Counted from the first letter of the stretch, positions 6,727 to 15,812 are shown. The stretch is DNA of 35,495 nucleotides from Verrucomicrobiota bacterium (GCA_025352985.1 JANXRL010000161.1:1-35495); one strand, 5' to 3'. Notes: generated by a model not told the origin, from the sequence alone. A program made the numbers and translations.

Positions 6727-9525
6727 ATGAAAAAGCTAACGCTCCCCAAAACCCTCCTTGTCCTGCTGGTCGCCCCGGCAATGCTGGCTCTCGTGTTGCC
6801 AGCAGGTCGCCTAATGGCCCAAAGCCAGACAGAGACCAAAATTCGCCTCATGGCTGACGCTCTCCGTGCGCGTGATGGCGGTGATCTAGATACCGCTAAG
6901 AAGAATCTCGAGGAACTGCTGGCCCTAGCCCCGAACGACGCCACGGTGCAGCGTCTTTTGAGTGGTGTGAACACGTCGCTTGAGACCAAGGCATTGTCTC
7001 CGGCGCCCGTGGTTGCAGCAGCGGTTGCCCCGGCTTTGGCTGAACCGGTAGAAGTTACTTTTCCCAAGCCTACTGCCCCCGCCCCTCAGCCGATTGTTCA
7101 GACGCCCGAGCAGGCCGCCGCCGCCCAAGCCGATATGCTTGCGAAACAGGAGAACGAGCGGATCAAGGGCCTGATTCAAGATGCTTCAGCGAAACGATCC
7201 GAGGCCCGTCGCTTCGCCAAGGACGGACGCTTTGATGATGCCGCCGCCGTTCTTGACGCCGCCGCAAAACCCATTCCCGTCAATCCCGCCACTAAGAGCA
7301 CGCTGGCCGCTATTCAGTCTGAAAAGAACTCGCTGCTGCTTGAAAAATCCCACTATCTGCTCGATCAAGGAGATACTGATGGTGCTCATGCCGCCATCGA
7401 GGCCTATCGCGCTGCTTCGGCTGACACCAAGAAAGCCGATAAGTTTTCCCGAAAAATTGACAGTATTGAATTGAATCCGTCGATGCCAGCCATCGATCCC
7501 AAGTCCAAGTTCATCGTTGATCAGAAGGAGATCGCAAAGCTGGTGGCCAAAGGTCGCGGACAATATCTCGCGGCCGACGTCGATGGCGCACAGGAAACCT
7601 TCCGCCTTGTCGAGTCGATCGATGCAACCAACCCTGAGGCTAAAAGCTTCCTCACGCGTATTGCCGATGAAAAAGCGAAAATAGGCGTGCTGAATCGTTC
7701 CAAGACTCGCGCGCAGATGGTCGAGGAGGTGACAAATGCTTGGGCACGTCCCAGTGTTTACATTGAGCGCGGCGGAGACAGCACGGGAACGAGAAACGGT
7801 TCCACGCCGCTCGCTCAGAAACTGAACTCGATTCTGATTCCCAGCGTAAACTTCCAAGGCGTGGAGCTGAGCAAGGTTGTCAGCACCCTCACCGCTATTT
7901 CCGAGGAATATGACAAGAGCGAAGGCGCCAAGGGCGTAAACATTGTTCTGCTCGATCCGAGCAACAAAAATCCTTCGGTCAGCATCACCCTGCGCAATCT
8001 TTCGTTGAAGCGTATTCTTGATTTCATAACCGACTCCACTGGTTACCAATATGAAATCCAGGCCGATGCCATCGTGCTCCGGCCCGGTGGTGAGACGAGC
8101 ACGCTCGATACCGCATTCTTCCCGGTCACTCGCTCCACGGTTATCCGCATGACAGGTGTCGGCAGCTCGACAGGCGCTTCGACCTCGGCTGGCGCTGCAG
8201 ATCCATTTGCTGCAGCACCTGCCGCAGGTGCTGCGACAGGTGGTGGCGGCTCTGGCAATGGTGATGCAGGCTCCTTGAAGGCGTTTCTGCAACAGGCCGG
8301 TGTTAACTTCGAAGGCACGCCGGGTTCAAGTTTGGCGTATGATGGTGCTGCCATCATCGTTACCCAGTCCAACCGTAATATTGAGCGTATCCGTAATATT
8401 CTCAACCGTTACAACGATGTTCGTCAGGTTGAGATCGAGGCCAAATTCATGGATGTCCAAGACGGAGCGTTGGATGAACTGGGCGTTGATTGGACTGCTT
8501 CCGGGCACGGTGTCCCCCAATACAATGCCACAACGGGAGCGACTATCTTGGGCTCTGATGGCAAACAACTTCAGACGTATAACCAGCAATACGCCAGCAA
8601 CAACCGTTCCTTGAACGGGACTTTTTCTAGTGCAGCTAGTTCCGCCGGTGGCAGTATCAATCAGCAGTCGTTCATTACTGGAGCGGTCAGCACTATCCCG
8701 ATCATCAATTCCGCACCGAGCCTTCCCGGTGGTGTTAATTTGGGTGCTGGTGCTAATTCATTGGGAGTCATCACTGGGGTGATCGGAGACTTTAACGTGA
8801 ATGCCACCATTCGCGCCCTTTCCCAGAAGCAAGGAACCGATTTGCTCAGCGCTCCCAAGGTCACTGTTCTCTCAGGGAATCCAGCCAACATCGTTGTGGC
8901 CCAAGAACTGCGCTATCCTCAGAGCTATGGTGAAGTGCAAAGCCAAGTCGGCACCGGATCCAACGGCGGCGGTGCAGCCGGTGTCACGATTACTGCTGGG
9001 ACACCGCAAGAATTTACTATGCGCAATGTCGGTGTCGAACTCAAGGTTACTCCTACGGTTGAAGAAGACGACTACAGCATCAGCCTCGATCTCGATCCCA
9101 AGGTCACAGAGTTTGAAGGTTTCGTAGAATACGGTGGCCAGAGCGTGGCCATTTCAGGTTCCACCACGGTCACGGTGCCATCCGGCTTCTTCCAGCCGAT
9201 TTTCTCGACCCGTGAGGTTACCACCAAGGTTACCGTTTGGGATGGTGCGACCCTCGTTATGGGTGGATTGACGCGCGAAGAAGTCAAAAAGACCAACGAT
9301 AAGGTTCCTATCCTTGGAGATATTCCCTTCATCGGCCGCGCGTTCCGCTCAAAGGGCGAATCCACTCAGAAGCGTAACTTGCTGATTTTTGTTACCGCCA
9401 ACCTCGTGAGCCCCGGCGGCTCCCCCAAGAAACAGCAGCTGCGGAGCGTAGCACCGGCGTCTATGTTCCAGAATCCAACGATCGTCACTCCTGGCAGTGC
9501 CGAATCACGTGTTCGCTCCAAGTAA
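6727..9525 (+). CDS. PilQ/GspD-type outer-membrane secretin (position of Amuc_1098)
   Basis: The 932-residue precursor begins with a signal peptide (LPKTLLVLLVAPAMLALVLP, likely cut after LMA at about 31). Residues about 40-330 are helical and TPR-like (ALRARDGGDLDTAKKNLEELL and similar), an unusual N-terminal extension instead of AMIN domains. About 360-455 is a secretin N0/STN-like domain (SILIPSVNFQGVELSKVVSTL; ITLRNLSLKRILDFITDSTG). About 460-565 is an N1-type domain with a Gly/Ala-rich insertion, ending IIVTQSNRNIERIRNILNRY. The secretin core follows, with LLSAPKVTVLSGNPANIVV and the signature VTVWDGATLVMGGLTREE. After it come KVPILGDIPFIGRAFRSKG and the terminal LLIFVTANLVSPGG. It would form a multimeric gated channel in the outer membrane. 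It closes the five-gene cassette. No Shine-Dalgarno sequence precedes the ATG. Confidence 0.93.
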   Translation: MKKLTLPKTLLVLLVAPAMLALVLPAGRLMAQSQTETKIRLMADALRARDGGDLDTAKKNLEELLALAPNDATVQRLLSGVNTSLETKALSPAPVVAAAVAPALAEPVEVTFPKPTAPAPQPIVQTPEQAAAAQADMLAKQENERIKGLIQDASAKRSEARRFAKDGRFDDAAAVLDAAAKPIPVNPATKSTLAAIQSEKNSLLLEKSHYLLDQGDTDGAHAAIEAYRAASADTKKADKFSRKIDSIELNPSMPAIDPKSKFIVDQKEIAKLVAKGRGQYLAADVDGAQETFRLVESIDATNPEAKSFLTRIADEKAKIGVLNRSKTRAQMVEEVTNAWARPSVYIERGGDSTGTRNGSTPLAQKLNSILIPSVNFQGVELSKVVSTLTAISEEYDKSEGAKGVNIVLLDPSNKNPSVSITLRNLSLKRILDFITDSTGYQYEIQADAIVLRPGGETSTLDTAFFPVTRSTVIRMTGVGSSTGASTSAGAADPFAAAPAAGAATGGGGSGNGDAGSLKAFLQQAGVNFEGTPGSSLAYDGAAIIVTQSNRNIERIRNILNRYNDVRQVEIEAKFMDVQDGALDELGVDWTASGHGVPQYNATTGATILGSDGKQLQTYNQQYASNNRSLNGTFSSAASSAGGSINQQSFITGAVSTIPIINSAPSLPGGVNLGAGANSLGVITGVIGDFNVNATIRALSQKQGTDLLSAPKVTVLSGNPANIVVAQELRYPQSYGEVQSQVGTGSNGGGAAGVTITAGTPQEFTMRNVGVELKVTPTVEEDDYSISLDLDPKVTEFEGFVEYGGQSVAISGSTTVTVPSGFFQPIFSTREVTTKVTVWDGATLVMGGLTREEVKKTNDKVPILGDIPFIGRAFRSKGESTQKRNLLIFVTANLVSPGGSPKKQQLRSVAPASMFQNPTIVTPGSAESRVRSK

Positions 9526-9574
9526 AAATCGTGGCGTAAAAAACTAATTCTTCATCTAATCCCCCAAAAAGTTG

Positions 9575-9592
9575 GCATTTTTTTTAAAATGC
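9575..9592 (+). other. AT-rich hairpin overlapping the upstream candidate start
   Basis: GCATTTT (9575-9581) and AAAATGC (9586-9592) are perfect complements around a TTTT loop. The 3' arm contains the ATG at 9589. If the transcript from the secretin gene reads through, this stem would hide that ATG, which favours the in-frame ATG at 9607 as the real start. It is not a convincing terminator, because no U-run follows the stem. Confidence 0.35.
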
Positions 9593-9606
9593 TTATTTCA
9601 AAAATC

Positions 9607-12600
9607 ATGAAAATCATTAATTTTATTACAATGCTGGGTATAGCATTGTTTGGGTTGTTAGGCACGGCCAATGCCCAGGCGACTCGATTTCTTGTCACCG
9701 AAGCGGGCACATCCAATGCTGTTGGAACTACCCCCATACAAGCTGGTTCACCGTTTAGCGTAAAGATAGCGGCCGTAGATTCGTCTGGGAATGTGGTTAC
9801 CTCCTATAACCAGTCGGTGACCATTACTTTGCCGGAACCACGACTACCTAATTATAGCTGGGCTAAGGTTACGGCTAATTTGGTAAATGGCTTGGTGGAT
9901 AATGTTGTTCTAAATCCCATTCACGGTGGCAAATCAGATCGGCGAATTGCTGTCACGGATGGAAATATCGCAACGTATGATGCGACGCAATTGCCAAGTG
10001 CGCAGAACGGATTGTTTACCATTAGCCCTAATTACTTTGTTGTTACGCAAGCTGGCTCAAGCATCAGTAATCTTCGGAATAATTATGTAGATGGCCAAAC
10101 CGCCGATGTCAGGGTCATCGCCCTAAACTCTGATGGAACGGTCGATGAAACTTACGTCGGTATAGTCACGCTCGCATCCAATTCCGGATTGTTTGCCGAC
10201 GTTAATGTATTTTTTAGCGGCCTTACCAATGGCGTAGTCGATAGTTACGGAAAGATTGCGTTTAACGGAAGCGGCAGTGATTCCATAAGTGCTTCGGATA
10301 ATTCTGCAGTTGGGGTCTTTACCTTCGATGCATCCGCGACATTTACAGTTTTAGATAGTGTGGCGACGATTGGAACGACCGCAAATGTTGATCGTCTTGT
10401 CATAAGCGCGGTCAGCGCTTCAGGTGTTAACCCCGGTCAGTTTACTACAATAAAATTTACTGCCACCAACCCGGCAAGCGGCACCAAAGGTGATAATAAT
10501 AATCCAACGATACCTCCTACTAATGTAACTGGGCCTGTTGATTTTACGATCACCATTAGAGATTCGTCGAATGTGTTAATAACCTCCATTTTTTACAGGT
10601 ATAACGGAAATATAAATGGCGACTTTGCAAATCCGACTACCCGAGCTCTTCAAGCCGATGTTCTTATTCCAGACTCGGTAACCCCGGGAACATTTACCGT
10701 TGATGTTACGGCGGTGCAAACGGGTTCGGGGTCATTGGCGGTTGGTGGAACACCTGATCTTCAAATAACGCGCTTGGATTATGCTCCGGGGGAATATCGC
10801 GGGGGTGAAGCCTTGCGTTTTGATATGGCATGGATCAATCGGACACTAACTACTAATTCGCGTAATTCCAAGGTCATCATTGCTTCCTTCTATCGTGTTG
10901 AAATTCACCTTTCCGCCAATTCTGTTTTTGGTGATTCGGATGATGTTCTGGTTTGGGCAGGGACATTTGCGGGAAATCAGTTGGGAAGTGAATTACTACC
11001 TGGTCAGTCCGTCACACTAAACGATGCAATTTTACTTCCTAAAAATCTACCCGGTAGTTTTTTCCTTTTGGCCAAAATTAACAGTGCCGGTGGAAGGGTG
11101 AGCACAACTGATGTTACTCAAAATTTTTCATCTGGATTCAAAGAGACAATCGGTCCAAAGCCAACTAATGTTTATAGTGACGGCAATGATATTTTGTTAG
11201 GTGCCGAAGACGCGAAATTAACTCTTCTTCCTGAGCAAAATTCCGAAACACATCGCATCAGTTTAATCAATAATATGACGGAAGCAGATACAGGTGCTCA
11301 ATCGTCCGGACTCAGCGACCAACCTGCCATCAGTCAAGACGGCCGTTACACTGTTTTCCAAAGCCAAGGTTCATTCGGTTCTGGGACAGTTCAGGCTAAT
11401 ACATATAACATTTTTATTCGTGATGCGTTGCTCAATAAAACAACGTTACTTTCCTCATCCGCAAGCAAAGGAGCGGCTAACGGAGACAGCATCAACTCAC
11501 GCATGAGCAGTGATGCAAAGTATGTAGTATACCAATCTGCTGCTACCAATATAAGAAACGCCGATAATAACGGGTATACCGATATATTTATTTGTGATAC
11601 GCTTAATTCAAATACCATTAGATTGACGCCCTCCAGTTCAGTTCAAGCAAATCAGGGATCTTTTCTTCCCGATATCAGTGGAAATGGCCGTTTTGTAGTA
11701 TTCGAATCAACTGCGACCAATATTATAACTGGAGCAAATTCACTGGGGCGGCGTCAAGTGTATCTCTATGATCGTGATGTCAGTGGATCGGGTGTTTATG
11801 ATACTGCCGGTAATACAAAATATACCCTTGTTTCGAAAACACTCGGCGGTGTCACTGGCAATGGAGACAGCGCGACTCCGCGGATTTCTAGGGATGGTAA
11901 CTATGTGGTCTTTAGCACTAAAGCACCTAATCTTATCGGCGGAATATCTCCGTTTTCTCAAGTAGTAAGATGGGAACGTGCGACTGGGAAAATACTCACA
12001 ACTTCAACTAATATCGGGGCGACGTTCGCAGATGGTGATACTGCTTATCCTATCATAAATGCTAATGGTGCATATGTCGTTTTCGCGTCGCGTGCCAAAA
12101 ACCTAACTGCGGATTTAAGTCAAGTTGGTGTCCCTCACCTATTCAGGGCTGGAATTGTTTCCGGAGTGGTAACATCTGTAATTCGGATTAACGGGTATAC
12201 CGGAGCCGCTGCGGCCGCATCTATCGATTCTACTGGGGTTGTGGATTCGATTTCGATCACTAATGCAGGTTCTAGTTATACAACTGCGCCGATTGTTACT
12301 ATTACTGGTGGCGGCGGAACTGGAGCGACTGCAACCGCTCAAATTGATGTTTTTACGGGCAGAGTGATCGATGTTTCCGTTACCAACGGTGGTTCTGGTT
12401 ATACCTCAATGCCGGTTGTCACGGTTGGCTCGCTTGGGGCGACCGAACCTAATAACCCTGACTTCGGCTATATTGCAATGCCGGATCTGGGCAGTTTTGA
12501 ACCAACAGTTTCGGACGACGGAATGCTTGTTGCTTACGTTAGTGAATCCGTGAATTTGCTGCCGCCAGTGCCTGTTCACCATATTGATCGCAGCACTTAT

Positions 12601-14847
12601 CAAAGTTCCTCGGTTCAAAACTATGAGGATCGAAATGGTTGGTCAGATGTTTATATTTCGGATCTTAGCAATCCCTTGGTTCCTACCAATAAGCGGGCGT
12701 CGATCAGTAGTTTTGGCTATGAAGCAACTCCATACGGCGTAGATGGCTTGGGAACACTCCAATCCCTTTCCTCTCGTGCTCCCGCGATGTCAGGGAACGG
12801 TCGTTACGTAGCTTTTGCCTCCGACGCAAAGGGGCATAATGGATTGATTTTTGGTGTTACTAACTTTGACTATTTGGCCACGAATAGCGTAAAAGATATT
12901 TATATATACGATAACAAGGTTGGTTTGCCTGCAAATGTCGCTGACCTCCCAATTGTAGTAAGTGCCATGGATGCAAATGTTACAACCAGTGCCAATTTAT
13001 CTCTCCCGCTGGTTGCGACGGCAAGTAGCTCCTATCGGCAAATCTCATCAGTCGAGTTTTATGCTGACGGGCTTCTTGTAAGCACTGTCAACCAGCCCAC
13101 GTCGACGGCGAGTGGCCGATTTGTAGGGACATGGGATATGTCGGTGTTGGGAATTTCTGTTCTCAGGACATTTATCATAACTGCGGTTGCGATTGATTCA
13201 TTCGGTCAACGTTCGCTTGAGACTCAAATATCTAACGTGACGGTAAACCCGGTTATAGGTTTGCTCCCCAATGTTGTTATCACAAATCCGGTCTTGGGAA
13301 CTCGTTCCAGCGTAACGACAACAACGGTATCCACCCTATTGTTGAGCGCGACTGCATCCGACTCCGACGGGGCGGTTACCTCGCTTGGATTTTATATGGA
13401 TGGGACTTTGATTGCCGTGGGAGTTCGTGATGGCACGACTTTTAATTACAAGGCTTTTTATTCGATTGCCAATCCTGCATTGGGTGCTCCCTTGGCTGTG
13501 GGCACGCATTCGCTAACTGCAAAGGTTGCCGATAATTCAGGTAATGCTGTGATTTCGGCGACTGTTCCTGTAAGTATTGTTGCCGCATCGGGACCTGCCT
13601 CTACGGTCGTAGTTAAGCCTGTATCCGCAAACATTGATCTTACAAATAAGCAAACGATCACTGTAATTGCTTCACCAGGGGCTGGTGGGGTTATAAATAA
13701 TGTGGTTGTTTACGCCAATGGTTTGATCATTGGTTCATACTCCAATGTCGATCGAGTTCTTTTTCCTCTAATAGTCGGTGATTACACTCAGACATTTTCC
13801 TATATACCCACCACAACGGGGATAATTAATCTCTATGCTGTGGTTACTGATTATGATAATAATTCCAATATTAGCACCTTTTCAGGTTTTACGGTGAATC
13901 CTAACATAGTTAATGTTAACGTGGGTGGAGCTTACCAAGGTTTGCTTTTGCGTGATCCGACTAATTCGGAAGTGCAAGCGGCCATCAAGTTATACGGAGG
14001 TAATCCAACGGAAGCACAGTCTGCACTTCTTGTTGCACAATCATCTGAATTTAGAGATAATGGTGGCAATATCCTTCTTGATTACCTTGGTGTCTGGGGA
14101 AGATTTCCTACTTACGATGAATATTCGACATTGCTGGGCGAGCGACTTTTAGCCGCGATCGATACTGATATCGTTGGTGCACTTCTCGCCTCCGCCGATT
14201 ACAAGTATTTGTATGGAGACCTTAACGATCTCATGATCACCCGGTTTGCCCAATATGGATTAATTAAAAAATTCGCAGTTCGTAGCTACATGAACCTAAG
14301 TGGCGTGGGTTCTGGTCTCGTAAACTCAAATACTGTCGCGCAGACTTTCTTCAATAGCATCTCCACGAATAAGCAGACTCCTACAGTCGCTCTAGTTAAT
14401 TATATTTCTGCTAACTTCACGGGAACTAAGTCGAAAACTGCAGGAACAAAGTTGAGGATTGCCGGGTTAATCTTGAATCTTTCAAATAATGTTCCCACTT
14501 CGGACGAGGTAAATGGTTTGGCTACGGTTCCGCTGGATAGTATCGCCCAATATTATTCAACGGGGGTTTCTCCTACAAAATTCAAACCAGTCATTGCGGA
14601 AAAACCTGCGGCCATCAAAACTTCGATAGGTGGATCTGCGACTTTCAAAGTTCGTGCAGTTGGTTGGCCTGCCCCAACCTTGCAGTGGTATAAGAAGGGA
14701 AAAAAGACCGTCTTGATCCCTGGGGCTTCATCGAGCAGCTATGTTATTCCTAATGTGGCGAGCGGGGATGTCGCCCAGTATTATGTGACGGTTAAGAATT
14801 CTTCCGGCTCAGTTTCGTCGACACCGGTCGCTTTGACGATCCAGTAA
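9607..14847 (+). CDS. Very large exported protein: Ig-like, seven-blade TolB-type propeller and DUF4214-like domains
   Basis: Starting at the ATG at 9607 (1,746 residues) gives a clean signal peptide, MKIINFITMLGIALFGLLG, ending TANA. An in-frame ATG at 9589 adds six residues. Residue numbers here count from 9589. About 30-560 are beta-rich Ig/invasin-like segments. Seven blades of a TolB/WD40-like propeller follow, each marked by a line such as DGRYTVFQSQ (584), AKYVVYQSAATN, NGRFVVFESTATN (698), DGNYVVFSTKAPN, NGAYVVFASRAKN, DGMLVAYVSESVN (977) and NGRYVAFASDAKG (1070). Two Gly-rich repeats interrupt it at about 868-950. Then come three bacterial Ig-like domains with VEFYADGLLVST-type strands (1123-1437), a helical DUF4214-like part opening YQGLLLRDPTNSEVQAAI (about 1446-1657) and a final Ig-like domain (1668-1752). 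No LPXTG, PEP-CTERM or other sorting tail is visible. Base composition is much AT-richer than in neighbouring genes. The function is unknown; a surface or secreted adhesion or scaffold role is inference. Confidence 0.85.
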   Translation: MKIINFITMLGIALFGLLGTANAQATRFLVTEAGTSNAVGTTPIQAGSPFSVKIAAVDSSGNVVTSYNQSVTITLPEPRLPNYSWAKVTANLVNGLVDNVVLNPIHGGKSDRRIAVTDGNIATYDATQLPSAQNGLFTISPNYFVVTQAGSSISNLRNNYVDGQTADVRVIALNSDGTVDETYVGIVTLASNSGLFADVNVFFSGLTNGVVDSYGKIAFNGSGSDSISASDNSAVGVFTFDASATFTVLDSVATIGTTANVDRLVISAVSASGVNPGQFTTIKFTATNPASGTKGDNNNPTIPPTNVTGPVDFTITIRDSSNVLITSIFYRYNGNINGDFANPTTRALQADVLIPDSVTPGTFTVDVTAVQTGSGSLAVGGTPDLQITRLDYAPGEYRGGEALRFDMAWINRTLTTNSRNSKVIIASFYRVEIHLSANSVFGDSDDVLVWAGTFAGNQLGSELLPGQSVTLNDAILLPKNLPGSFFLLAKINSAGGRVSTTDVTQNFSSGFKETIGPKPTNVYSDGNDILLGAEDAKLTLLPEQNSETHRISLINNMTEADTGAQSSGLSDQPAISQDGRYTVFQSQGSFGSGTVQANTYNIFIRDALLNKTTLLSSSASKGAANGDSINSRMSSDAKYVVYQSAATNIRNADNNGYTDIFICDTLNSNTIRLTPSSSVQANQGSFLPDISGNGRFVVFESTATNIITGANSLGRRQVYLYDRDVSGSGVYDTAGNTKYTLVSKTLGGVTGNGDSATPRISRDGNYVVFSTKAPNLIGGISPFSQVVRWERATGKILTTSTNIGATFADGDTAYPIINANGAYVVFASRAKNLTADLSQVGVPHLFRAGIVSGVVTSVIRINGYTGAAAAASIDSTGVVDSISITNAGSSYTTAPIVTITGGGGTGATATAQIDVFTGRVIDVSVTNGGSGYTSMPVVTVGSLGATEPNNPDFGYIAMPDLGSFEPTVSDDGMLVAYVSESVNLLPPVPVHHIDRSTYQSSSVQNYEDRNGWSDVYISDLSNPLVPTNKRASISSFGYEATPYGVDGLGTLQSLSSRAPAMSGNGRYVAFASDAKGHNGLIFGVTNFDYLATNSVKDIYIYDNKVGLPANVADLPIVVSAMDANVTTSANLSLPLVATASSSYRQISSVEFYADGLLVSTVNQPTSTASGRFVGTWDMSVLGISVLRTFIITAVAIDSFGQRSLETQISNVTVNPVIGLLPNVVITNPVLGTRSSVTTTTVSTLLLSATASDSDGAVTSLGFYMDGTLIAVGVRDGTTFNYKAFYSIANPALGAPLAVGTHSLTAKVADNSGNAVISATVPVSIVAASGPASTVVVKPVSANIDLTNKQTITVIASPGAGGVINNVVVYANGLIIGSYSNVDRVLFPLIVGDYTQTFSYIPTTTGIINLYAVVTDYDNNSNISTFSGFTVNPNIVNVNVGGAYQGLLLRDPTNSEVQAAIKLYGGNPTEAQSALLVAQSSEFRDNGGNILLDYLGVWGRFPTYDEYSTLLGERLLAAIDTDIVGALLASADYKYLYGDLNDLMITRFAQYGLIKKFAVRSYMNLSGVGSGLVNSNTVAQTFFNSISTNKQTPTVALVNYISANFTGTKSKTAGTKLRIAGLILNLSNNVPTSDEVNGLATVPLDSIAQYYSTGVSPTKFKPVIAEKPAAIKTSIGGSATFKVRAVGWPAPTLQWYKKGKKTVLIPGASSSSYVIPNVASGDVAQYYVTVKNSSGSVSSTPVALTIQ

Positions 14848-14864
14848 TAAATAATCTAATCACG

Positions 14865-14900
14865 GGCTGGCCTTGATCCAATCAGGGTCAGCCTTTTTTT
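14865..14900 (+). terminator. Rho-independent terminator after the giant exported-protein gene
   Basis: GGCTGGCCTTGA (14865-14876) pairs with TCAGGGTCAGCC (14882-14893) around a 5-base loop: twelve pairs, two of them G-U. Seven T residues follow at 14894-14900. The T-run directly touches the ATG of the next gene at 14901. Confidence 0.9.
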
Positions 14901-15785
14901 ATGTCTAAATGGCTCCTTGTTGACGGATTTAATCTGGCCTACCGCTGTTTTTTTGCGGTGCCGGAACTCACCCGTGCGGACGGGTTCCCCACCAACGCTC
15001 TGCATGGCTGGGTGAAGTCACTTTGGCGCCTGGCCGATCAAGAGAAGCCTGCCGCGACGCTAGTTTTCTTCGATCTTGGCGGGGCACAGGATCGCTTGGC
15101 TTTGCATCCCGAATATAAGGCGCAGCGCGCAGAGATGCCGGAGGCACTTCAAAAGCAGATTGAGCCATTGAAGGCGCTCACTCGCGCGATGGGTCATGTC
15201 GGAATCGAACAGGAAGGAGTTGAGAGCGATGATTTGCTGGCTTCGCAGGCAGTGGCCTTGGCTCGACAAGGTCACGATGTATTGATCGTGAGCGCGGACA
15301 AGGACTTCGCTCAGATCGTTAGCGAACATATTAAAATTCTGCTGCCGCCGCCTTCAGCCAACCCCAAGTTGGGTTGGCGTGTGCTGGACGTCGCCGGGGT
15401 CACGGAAAAATTCGGGGTGCCGCCCTCCCAGATCGCAGACTATCTGGCGTTGGTTGGGGACGCTTCAGACAATATTCCCGGCGTTACCGGAGTTGGTCCC
15501 AAGACGGCATCCAAGTGGTTGCAGGAGTTCAGAAACGTTGAAGAAGTCATAGCGCACGCAGCTAGCTTAAAACCGGAACGCTTTCAGGAAGCGGTGCGCA
15601 ACGGAGCGGGCAACATCCGCCGTAATCTCAAGCTGACGACGCTCAACCTAGATTTGCCTACTGTGAAAGCGGAAATCACCGAGGTGCGCCCTCAACAACT
15701 TTTGGCCCTGTTGGAAGAGATGGAAATGAAATCCAGTCTTGCGGAGGCGCGCGCGCGCTATGAACAACCCGAGTTATTTTTTTAG
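14901..15785 (+). CDS. Stand-alone 5'-3' exonuclease (PolA N-terminal domain family)
   Basis: The product (294 residues) matches the 5'-nuclease domain of DNA polymerase I without the polymerase part, acting on flaps and RNA primers. It opens WLLVDGFNLAYRCFFAVPEL, giving the metal-binding aspartate of the PIN-like fold. EQEGVESDDLLASQAV and VLIVSADKDFAQIV carry the other acidic metal ligands. The helix-three-turn-helix DNA-binding region follows as YLALVGDASDNIPGVTGVGPKTASKWL. Length and motif order fit the family throughout. The start must be at or very near 14901, because conserved residues begin at codon 3, and that ATG directly follows a terminator U-run with no leader. A full-length polA may exist elsewhere; this could be a paralogue or a dedicated primer-removal enzyme. 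Confidence 0.9.
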   Translation: MSKWLLVDGFNLAYRCFFAVPELTRADGFPTNALHGWVKSLWRLADQEKPAATLVFFDLGGAQDRLALHPEYKAQRAEMPEALQKQIEPLKALTRAMGHVGIEQEGVESDDLLASQAVALARQGHDVLIVSADKDFAQIVSEHIKILLPPPSANPKLGWRVLDVAGVTEKFGVPPSQIADYLALVGDASDNIPGVTGVGPKTASKWLQEFRNVEEVIAHAASLKPERFQEAVRNGAGNIRRNLKLTTLNLDLPTVKAEITEVRPQQLLALLEEMEMKSSLAEARARYEQPELFF

Positions 15786-15812
15786 TCTCTCGCGGTTCAA
15801 TTGAGCAATAGG

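Noticed and set aside
7186-8292. A 368-codon minus-strand open frame inside the secretin gene
   Set aside because: The plus strand encodes the secretin N-terminal and N-domains with a signal peptide. The antisense product has no family signature and a Cys/Arg/Ser-rich composition.
9526-9606. Terminator between the secretin gene and the giant exported-protein gene
   Set aside because: The only symmetrical element is an AT-only-core hairpin overlapping the ATG at 9589, without a following T-run, so I did not call termination here.
2313-14847. Genomic island or prophage boundaries around the cassette and giant gene
   Set aside because: No integrase, transposase, tRNA, direct repeat or attachment site was visible at either end; only base composition of the giant gene is unusual.
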